From positions 1 through 5,894 of the forward strand of contig JAOQAL010000706.1 of the NCBI GenBank assembly GCA_025963615.1: 5,894 nt of DNA, read 5' to 3'. Below, one piece after another: positions 1-4,908 of the stretch. The notes below the pieces were generated by a model. It saw nothing but the letters and a program-made list of their open reading frames with translations. It did no database searches and had not been told where the DNA came from. Numbering within the stretch: the first letter of the stretch is position 1; each line of letters opens with the position of its first letter. Both the position numbers and the translations under genes were made by a program. The stretch comes from Chitinophagaceae bacterium (lineage in GTDB: Bacteria; Bacteroidota; Bacteroidia; Chitinophagales; Chitinophagaceae).

Positions 1-2
1 AA

Positions 3-473
3 AATGTGACCGGGTACTATGGAGTAGGATCCGCTCTCCGGCAAATGGAAAAAGATGGCAGGTTTTCGGAATTAAAAAGCCTGTACAAGGAATCGCTATT
101 CTTTAAAACCCTGCTGGATAATTGCGAAATGGCGATGATGAAATCGTTCTTTCCGCTGACTGCATTCCTGAACGAACATCCTCAATATGGTGAAATATGG
201 CAAATGATTTATAAAGAATACGAATTAACACGTCAGTATCTAAGCCGCTTGTCCGGAAGAACTGAGTTGATGGCCGATTATCCCGTAGAACAACTTTCCA
301 TTCAGATGCGGGAGCGGATCGTATTACCCCTTGTTACGATTCAGCAATACGCTATAACCAAAGTCCGCAACCTGGATGAAGCACTTATACAGACTGCCGT
401 AAAAGGTATGTATGAAACATTGGTCATGCGTTGCTCTTTCGGTATAATCAATGCAGGTAGAAATTCGGCTTAA
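3..473 (+). CDS. ppc: Phosphoenolpyruvate carboxylase, C-terminal fragment (5' end outside window)
   Basis: This is the C-terminal ~156 residues of PEP carboxylase, the cytosolic enzyme that carboxylates PEP with bicarbonate to oxaloacetate and refills the TCA cycle. The family-typical YYGVGSAL segment opens the fragment. It is followed by CEMAMMKS, ELMADYP and SIQMRERI, and the protein ends AGRNSA. Aligned by eye to E. coli PEPC, three residues of its allosteric aspartate site are present: K773 (Lys in MMKS), R832 (Arg in QMRER) and N881 (Asn in RNSA). The frame is open to the window edge, so the GTG at 6-8 is an internal Val codon and not a start; some 700 N-terminal residues should lie upstream. 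The stop is TAA at 471-473. Oddity: the near-invariant family terminus RNTG reads RNSA here. The gene converges with the nitrogen cluster. Family identification is firm; activity and regulation are inferred. Confidence 0.9.
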   Translation, partial: NVTGYYGVGSALRQMEKDGRFSELKSLYKESLFFKTLLDNCEMAMMKSFFPLTAFLNEHPQYGEIWQMIYKEYELTRQYLSRLSGRTELMADYPVEQLSIQMRERIVLPLVTIQQYAITKVRNLDEALIQTAVKGMYETLVMRCSFGIINAGRNSA

Positions 474-501
474 GGGCTAGGTGCTAGCATCCAGCATCTA
501 A
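474..501. repeat. Short degenerate 7-bp-period repeat just after the ppc stop
   Basis: Starting on the base after the ppc stop codon, the sequence can be cut into four related heptamers: GGGCTAG, GTGCTAG, CATCCAG and CATCTAA. The middle is also palindromic around GCTAGC (483-488), with pairing extendable over 480-491 using one G-T wobble. It therefore looks like a small imperfect inverted array of heptamers. It codes for nothing visible and is too short and degenerate to be a CRISPR or a classical tandem repeat. Its function is unknown. It could be a copy of a dispersed intergenic repeat, which the window alone cannot show. Confidence 0.45.
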
Positions 502-507
502 AAATAG

Positions 508-533
508 AGGCGCCTCATGGATATGAAGCGCCT
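508..533 (-). terminator. Hairpin between convergent ppc and amt, probable terminator of the minus-strand transcript
   Basis: Arms 508-518 and 523-533 form an 11-bp stem around a GGAT tetraloop, with an outer GC-rich block (AGGCGC/GCGCCT). The only imperfect pair, 514/527, is a C-A mismatch on the plus strand but a G-U wobble in minus-strand RNA. On the minus strand the stem is followed by CTATTTTTAGA, a short U-rich stretch; on the plus strand no U tract follows. It therefore fits best as the terminator of the amt transcript ending at 599, with a possible secondary role for ppc, whose stop lies 34 bases before it. Confidence 0.6.
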
Positions 534-598
534 TAACGATTGCTTGACCTACAAAAAAATCAAAAAAACTTTTTTTTGCAGTTAGTTTTGGTTGTTAT

Positions 599-1918
599 TT
601 ATAGTTTTTCATTGTGCTGGCTTATGTCCAGTCCAATTTCTTCTTCTTCCGGTGTTACTCTTATGGGATGAATAATATCCACTATTTTAAAAACTACAAA
701 TCCCATTACGATTGAAAACACGACAACAATGAAACATCCCAATAACTGATGCAGGAAGAAATCAGTTCCCCCATACATTAGTCCGTCATTGCCAGCCGCA
801 TTTATTTTTTTGTTGGCGAAAACACCGGTGCATATCATACCGACGATACCGCCGATACCATGACAGGGAAATACATCCAGCGTATCATCAATAGTTGTTT
901 TCCCTTTCCAGTAAACCGCAAGGTTCGAGATGATAGCGGCTATAAATCCTATAAAACAGCTTTGTGGCAATCCTACAAATCCTGCTGCAGGCGTAATAGC
1001 GACAAGACCTACTACGGCGCCAATACAGAATCCTAATGCCGAAGGCTTTCTTCCCCGGATTGAATCGAAAAATATCCAGGATAACCCCGCGGCAGCAGAA
1101 GCCGTATTAGTATTAGCAAAGGCGTTTACAGCGAGGCTGTTGGCCGCTAACGCAGAACCGGCGTTAAATCCAAACCAACCAAACCATAGTAAACCCGTAC
1201 CCAGCAGAACATAAGGAATTCTTGCTGGTTTTACTTCTTCGTGCGCTATATGAACTTTTCGCCTTTTAAGCATGATCGCTCCTGCCAAAGCCGCACAGCC
1301 TGCAGAAATGTGGACAACCGTTCCACCTGCAAAATCCAGCACACCCATTTTAAACAACATTCCGTCCGGATGCCAGGTCCAGTGCGCTATGGGAGCGTAG
1401 ATCAGCAGGCTGAATAATACCATGAACAATACATACGATGTAAACCGGATACGCTCGGCCGTGGCGCCAACCACCAGGGCAGGTGTAATAATTGCAAACT
1501 TCATTTGGAATAATGCAAATAACAATAGGGGAATCGTGGGTGCCAGGCTCCAGGGTTCATGCCCATTTATACCTTTCATCATAAAAAATTCCCTGGGATC
1601 ACCGATAAATCCATGAATAGATTTTCCAAATGCGAGACTGAATCCTACAACGACCCATAATACGCTGATAAGGCCTGTAGCAATAAAACTCTGCATCATC
1701 GTGGAGATGACATTTTTTTTGCCGACCATGCCGCCGTAAAAAAAAGCCAGTCCTGGTGTCATTAACAACACCAGGGCAGACGATATCAGCATCCAGGATA
1801 TATCGGCCCAATTATAAACTTTTGCTCCGTCGAAATCCACCAATAAAGGCACAAATATTCCAAGGATGGAAACAAATGCCAATACAAGAAATGGAACTGA
1901 ACTACTAATCTTGTTCAT
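599..1918 (-). CDS. amt: Ammonium transporter (Amt/MEP/Rh family), second paralog
   Basis: A 439-residue polytopic inner-membrane Amt channel for ammonium uptake. After an N-terminal hydrophobic segment (about 8-27) come the Amt signatures MTPGLAFFYGGMV (53-65), GATAERIRF (151-159), LDFAGGTVVHISAG (194-207), WFGWFGFNAGSA (245-256) and DVFPCHGIGG (348-357). By comparison with E. coli AmtB, the pore residues are present: Asp195 (D160), the twin His203 and His353 (H168/H318), the Phe gate Phe141 and Phe251 (F107/F215), Trp182 (W148) and Ser255 (S219). Over residues 121-210 it matches the other Amt in this window at 73 of 90 positions (hand count). The cytoplasmic tail stops right after GLDISQHNEKL, about 20 residues shorter than its paralog. 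It is last in the minus-strand series, 214 bases after the porin gene. That gap holds a dyad and a long inverted repeat, so it may have its own promoter. The ATG has an A-rich leader and no SD. Confidence 0.95.
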   Translation of the reverse strand: MNKISSSVPFLVLAFVSILGIFVPLLVDFDGAKVYNWADISWMLISSALVLLMTPGLAFFYGGMVGKKNVISTMMQSFIATGLISVLWVVVGFSLAFGKSIHGFIGDPREFFMMKGINGHEPWSLAPTIPLLLFALFQMKFAIITPALVVGATAERIRFTSYVLFMVLFSLLIYAPIAHWTWHPDGMLFKMGVLDFAGGTVVHISAGCAALAGAIMLKRRKVHIAHEEVKPARIPYVLLGTGLLWFGWFGFNAGSALAANSLAVNAFANTNTASAAAGLSWIFFDSIRGRKPSALGFCIGAVVGLVAITPAAGFVGLPQSCFIGFIAAIISNLAVYWKGKTTIDDTLDVFPCHGIGGIVGMICTGVFANKKINAAGNDGLMYGGTDFFLHQLLGCFIVVVFSIVMGFVVFKIVDIIHPIRVTPEEEEIGLDISQHNEKL

Positions 1919-1946
1919 AACGTTTTTTTTACAATTAATAAATGTG

Positions 1947-1974
1947 TTGAATTTTTAATGACTTAAATTTTCAA
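1947..1974 (-). promoter_or_regulatory. Dyad-symmetric AT-rich site upstream of amt (possible operator)
   Basis: Two 12-base arms, TTGAATTTTTAA (1947-1958) and TTAAATTTTCAA (1963-1974), are inverted around a 4-base spacer, with 10 of 12 positions pairing. One further G-C pair (1946/1975) extends the symmetry. It lies 28-56 bases before the amt start, where a regulator could act. No convincing Bacteroidota -33 TTTG / -7 TAnnTTTG promoter pair was found beside it, so the assignment is speculative, and AT-rich DNA produces such dyads by chance. Confidence 0.35.
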
Positions 1975-2048
1975 CGATTACTCGTTTGTTTTCATTTTGC
2001 GCTCTTGTGATTTACAAAGGGTAATCAGGAGATAGTTGTTTGACGGAA

Positions 2049-2101
2049 GGTCTAATAACATATAGTCAGACCAGAACGGTCAGACTATATGTTATTGGAT
2101 T
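2049..2101. repeat. Long inverted repeat (hairpin) after the porin gene
   Basis: A perfect 14-bp stem pairs 2054-2067 with 2083-2096 (AATAACATATAGTC with its complement). An A-A mismatch follows, then four more pairs (GACC/GGTC) and a 5-base loop at 2073-2077. Outside it, 2049-2053 and 2097-2101 add wobble and Watson-Crick pairs on the plus strand. It begins about 32 bases past the porin stop and sits about 130 bases before the amt start. Neither strand has a U tract after it, so it is not a standard intrinsic terminator. It could be a 3'-end stabilising or processing structure, a regulator-binding site or a remnant of a small mobile repeat. The structure is certain; the role is unknown. Confidence 0.7.
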
Positions 2102-2132
2102 GTATCGTGAAAAATCAAACAAGCTCCAACAT

Positions 2133-3191
2133 TTAAAAATGATACGTAGCAGCCAGTATAAATGAACCGGTACTCTTACTGGTTGGGGCATCTGTATCGG
2201 AATTCTTGTAGAAAAGCGGGTCCTTGGCGCTGTCGAGTCTGAACTCAGGAATAATGGTAAGATTGTCTATCCTGAAATTGGCTGACAGCGTTGCATCGAA
2301 TAAACTGGTACCAAAGCCCGCAACTCCCTTTTTGTCATCAAAATATTCGCCGCGCAAGGTCAAACCAAATAAAGAAGTTGGATCTACATTTAAATAAAGA
2401 GCGGAACCCCACCATGAATTGGTGCTTCCACTACTCGGTTTTACCGATTTAACGGTACCATTATAGCCAATACTGAATTTGTCACTGACAGCTCCTGTTA
2501 TTACCAGGTCGACCTGGTTAATGGTATTGTCGCCGGAAAAATCTTTGCCGCCAACATAATTTAAAAATCCTTTTAGTTTACCATTCTTGGAACCGCCACT
2601 AAATTGTGCGATAAAATTTTTGCTGCCGAAAGAAGCGCTGGTATAATCGGTTGGGTTGGCAACGCCGACCATTAGACCAAACGTGCTGCTTAGAGCGATA
2701 TCCGCTTTAAGTCCGGTGTGGGAAAAGGGGCCATAAGAAAACATATAGTCCATACTGTAATTCCGGTTCAGGTAAGCATCTAATACTTCATAACCTACAT
2801 GAGTACCCCATTTACCTAAAGTAAACTTGATCTTTCCAGAGGGAGCAAAAGTTACAAAGGCTTGCTTTACAGCAGCCAATGAACCACTTTCATTATAAGA
2901 AAACTCAGCTGCGCGGGTTCCAAAACCGAGGTCAACCGTAGCACCCACTTTACCAATACTTCCATCAAGCTTTACAGAGGCCATGCCCAATTCAAATGAA
3001 TTTTGGGAATTGGTGAAACTGGTATAATTGTTCTTCCGTAGCGAATCCTTTGCATTAGCAAAATTGTAACGATAATACGCATCTAGTGAACCAGAAATGT
3101 TGAGTGTTGCTTTCTTCGTCGAATCCTGTGAGAATAGTACTGAAACGGGCGCCACCGCGATAGCGGCAATTGTCATAAATTTTCTTAACAT
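2133..3191 (-). CDS. Outer-membrane beta-barrel porin, OmpL-like (BBP2/PF07642 type)
   Basis: A 352-residue outer-membrane protein. The N-terminus MLRKFMTIAAIAVAPVSVLFSQ is a signal peptide, with probable cleavage near residues 20-22. The rest alternates short polar turns with amphipathic strands rich in Gly and aromatics, from SGSLDAYYRY (33-42) onward. Segments such as FELGMASVKLDG (66-77), FTLGKWGTHVGYE (123-135), YSYG-type turns and IIPEFRLDSAKDP (313-325) resemble the OmpL-like putative porin-2 family. It ends in Phe (ATYHF), the usual beta-barrel assembly signal. It probably forms a diffusion channel; the substrate is not readable from sequence. Lying between two ammonium transporter genes on the same strand, it may serve nitrogen-source entry, which is inference. 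It is 105 bases downstream of one amt gene and flanked by inverted repeats on both sides. The leader before the ATG lacks an SD. The barrel call is firm, the family call good. Confidence 0.85.
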   Translation of the reverse strand: MLRKFMTIAAIAVAPVSVLFSQDSTKKATLNISGSLDAYYRYNFANAKDSLRKNNYTSFTNSQNSFELGMASVKLDGSIGKVGATVDLGFGTRAAEFSYNESGSLAAVKQAFVTFAPSGKIKFTLGKWGTHVGYEVLDAYLNRNYSMDYMFSYGPFSHTGLKADIALSSTFGLMVGVANPTDYTSASFGSKNFIAQFSGGSKNGKLKGFLNYVGGKDFSGDNTINQVDLVITGAVSDKFSIGYNGTVKSVKPSSGSTNSWWGSALYLNVDPTSLFGLTLRGEYFDDKKGVAGFGTSLFDATLSANFRIDNLTIIPEFRLDSAKDPLFYKNSDTDAPTSKSTGSFILAATYHF

Positions 3192-3214
3192 TGCAGTTGA
3201 TTTTAAGTGTTAAT

Positions 3215-3267
3215 GAAAGGGTACTGTTTTAAACCTTGCCAGAGGTATATTAAAACGGTACCTTTTC
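3215..3267. repeat. 18-bp inverted repeat between amt and the porin gene
   Basis: Arm 3215-3232 pairs with 3250-3267 around a 17-base centre. That centre can itself form ACCT/AGGT (3233-3236 with 3243-3246). Sixteen pairs are Watson-Crick. The other two are G-T wobbles on the plus strand but A-C mismatches on the minus strand, which is the coding strand of both neighbours. A T-rich run follows on the plus strand (about 3263-3284), giving it the look of an intrinsic terminator against antisense transcription. On the minus strand it lies 29 bases past the amt stop and 23 bases before the porin ATG. There it could act as a partial terminator, a leader structure or an operator. Confidence 0.65.
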
Positions 3268-3296
3268 TTTTTAGTTTTTGCTTTTACCACGTCCGC

Positions 3297-4682
3297 TTAT
3301 AAAGCAGCTTCTTCTTCTTTTATTTTTCCATTATTATGAACTAACAAAGTTCCTTGTGAATATTTTTCGTTGTGCTGAGAAGCATCAAGTCCCATTTCTT
3401 CATCTTCTTTGCTAACACGAATTGGCTGAATGAAATTGATTAGTTTGAAAATCAGGAAGGACACAGTGAAACTATATCCCACTGCAATCGCCATCGCTTT
3501 TACCTGGATAAAGAAAAAAGAGGCGTTTCCATAAAACAAACCGTCATTACCGGCAGCGTTTACTGCTTTAGTGGCAAACAAGCCTGTCATCAACATACCC
3601 ACCATGCCACCGATACCATGACAAGGGAATACATCCAGGGTATCATCCAATGTAGATTTCTGTTTGTAGTATACTGCCACATTTGAAATAATAGCAGCAA
3701 TTACACCGATAAAGATACTTTGTGGAATAGCTACAAAACCTGCCGCGGGTGTAATAGCGACCAGGCCAACAACGGCTCCCACACAAAACCCGATCACTGA
3801 AGGTTTTTTGCCACGCAACACATCAAAAAACATCCAGCTCAAACCTGCAGACGCAGCTGCCGTATTAGTCGTAGCAAATGCTGAAACCGAAAGGGCATTG
3901 GCACCTAATGCAGAACCCGCATTAAATCCAAACCAGCCAAACCACAGCAAACCGGTTCCAATCAAAACATAAGGAATATTGGCAGGAGGAATTTCCTGAT
4001 GTTCCATATGTACTTTTCTGCGTTTTAAAACCAAGGCTCCAGCCAAAGCCGCACAACCCGCAGAAATATGCACTACTGTACCACCGGCGAAATCCAACGC
4101 TCCCATTTTAAAAAGAAATCCATCGGGATGCCAGCTCCAATGAGCCAATGGGGCATATACAAATACACTGAAAAGAACAGTAAATAAAATATAAGATGTA
4201 AAACGGATTCTTTCCGCAACGGCTCCTACTACAAGGCCCGGAGTGATCACAGCAAACATTAGCTGGAATAAAGAGAACAGTGTTTTAGGAATAGTGGGCG
4301 CCAGACTCCAGGGCTCACCTGAATTTACCCCTTTGAAAAACATATGTGTCATGGGGTTACCGATAAAGCCCCCAATGGAAGTGCCAAAACAAAGGCTATA
4401 ACCTACAAACACCCAAAGGACACTCACCACGCCGGCTGCCACGACGCTTTTCATCATCGTTGAAATTACATTTTTGCGATGCACCATACCACCATAAAAG
4501 AAGGCAAGCCCTGGAGTCATAAGAAACACAAGAGCTGTTGCAACTATTATCCAGGCAATATCAGCCTGGCTGTATTTGCTGGCATCAGCAAAATCGGCAA
4601 CTGGTTTAACAAAAAGAGCAACTACAGCTACTGCTACAAGCACCAGGAAGGGCGCCAGCTGTTTAAATGTTAGTTTGGGCAT
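3297..4682 (-). CDS. amt: Ammonium transporter (Amt/MEP/Rh family), first paralog
   Basis: A 461-residue Amt channel of the inner membrane. A strongly hydrophobic N-terminal segment (about 11-28) may be a signal sequence like that of E. coli AmtB or an extra helix. Signatures: MTPGLAFFYGGMV (55-67), GAVAERIRF (153-161), LDFAGGTVVHISAG (196-209), WFGWFGFNAGSA (247-258) and DVFPCHGIGG (350-359). Equivalents of the E. coli AmtB pore residues are Asp197, His205 and His355 (twin histidines), Phe143 and Phe253 (gate), Trp184 and Ser257. The tail carries GLDASQHNEKY, matching the conserved Amt C-terminal pattern, plus a polar 20-residue extension absent from the paralog at 599-1918. An in-frame stop a few codons upstream fixes the ATG as the earliest start. 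It has its own AT-rich upstream gap after the gltD terminator, so it is probably transcribed independently of gltD. Ammonium uptake for the neighbouring glutamate synthase is the natural role. Confidence 0.96.
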   Translation of the reverse strand: MPKLTFKQLAPFLVLVAVAVVALFVKPVADFADASKYSQADIAWIIVATALVFLMTPGLAFFYGGMVHRKNVISTMMKSVVAAGVVSVLWVFVGYSLCFGTSIGGFIGNPMTHMFFKGVNSGEPWSLAPTIPKTLFSLFQLMFAVITPGLVVGAVAERIRFTSYILFTVLFSVFVYAPLAHWSWHPDGFLFKMGALDFAGGTVVHISAGCAALAGALVLKRRKVHMEHQEIPPANIPYVLIGTGLLWFGWFGFNAGSALGANALSVSAFATTNTAAASAGLSWMFFDVLRGKKPSVIGFCVGAVVGLVAITPAAGFVAIPQSIFIGVIAAIISNVAVYYKQKSTLDDTLDVFPCHGIGGMVGMLMTGLFATKAVNAAGNDGLFYGNASFFFIQVKAMAIAVGYSFTVSFLIFKLINFIQPIRVSKEDEEMGLDASQHNEKYSQGTLLVHNNGKIKEEEAAL

Positions 4683-4850
4683 TTGATGAGTTTTTAAATT
4701 ATAAAAAATAATAATCTTTATCTCCTAGACGAAAATATATAATTTTCATATAACTCTATCATTAATTATTCACATATTATATTTTATAATATATAGATTA
4801 TTTTTATCTAAAATATTAAGCTTTAAATAGATAATTTCAAATTCTTTATT
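4683..4850 (-). promoter_or_regulatory. AT-rich intergenic region, presumed promoter of amt
   Basis: This very AT-rich stretch separates the gltD terminator from the amt start and should hold the amt promoter. On the minus strand there is a TTTG (4838-4841) and, 22 bases further on, TATTTTAG (4808-4815). The second matches the Bacteroidota -7 consensus TAnnTTTG at all but one fixed position, though the spacing is slightly long. Two dyads lie downstream: 4774-4792 (8-bp arms, 3-base loop) and 4794-4810 (TAGAT/ATCTA). A TAGGAG sequence on the minus strand (about 4721-4726) is too far from the ATG to be its ribosome site. Everything here is suggestive only, given the base composition. Confidence 0.35.
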
Positions 4851-4860
4851 TGGTGAAAAC

Positions 4861-4888
4861 AAAAAAAGTCGCAAAAAAGCGACTTTTT
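4861..4888 (-). terminator. Intrinsic terminator of gltD
   Basis: A perfect stem pairs 4863-4872 with 4879-4888 (AAAAAGTCGC and its complement) around a six-base loop at 4873-4878. Read on the minus strand, the GTCGC/GCGAC core is followed by seven Ts, a G and four more Ts. This is a textbook rho-independent terminator, 20 bases past the gltD stop. By symmetry it could also work on the plus strand, but no plus-strand gene ends here. It implies that gltD and the downstream amt gene are mostly separate transcription units. Confidence 0.88.
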
Positions 4889-4908
4889 CAACGAGGACCA
4901 GAAAAATT

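Noticed and set aside
6..8. GTG as the start of a complete 155-residue gene
   Set aside because: The frame is open to the edge and the product begins in the middle of PEP carboxylase, so this is an internal Val codon.
562..577. A-run followed by T-run (AAAAAAAC then TTTTTTTT) as a terminator hairpin
   Set aside because: The A-T-only stem has almost no loop and no GC core, so the nearby GC-rich hairpin at 508-533 is the better terminator.
930..1616. Open plus-strand frames at 930-1214 and 1422-1616 opposite amt
   Set aside because: They are antisense to strongly conserved Amt coding sequence, have no recognisable domains, and their composition follows from the amt codons.
1599..1811. Open minus-strand frame inside amt in another phase
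   Set aside because: It overlaps fully conserved Amt signatures in the true frame and the translation resembles no protein I recognise.
4479..4673. Open plus-strand frame opposite the start of the first amt
   Set aside because: Antisense shadow of the conserved N-terminal Amt region; no domain or start signal.
4741..4850. AT-rich palindromic stretch as a replication origin or attachment site
   Set aside because: No DnaA boxes, iterons, integrase or replication gene nearby; it is adequately explained as a promoter region.
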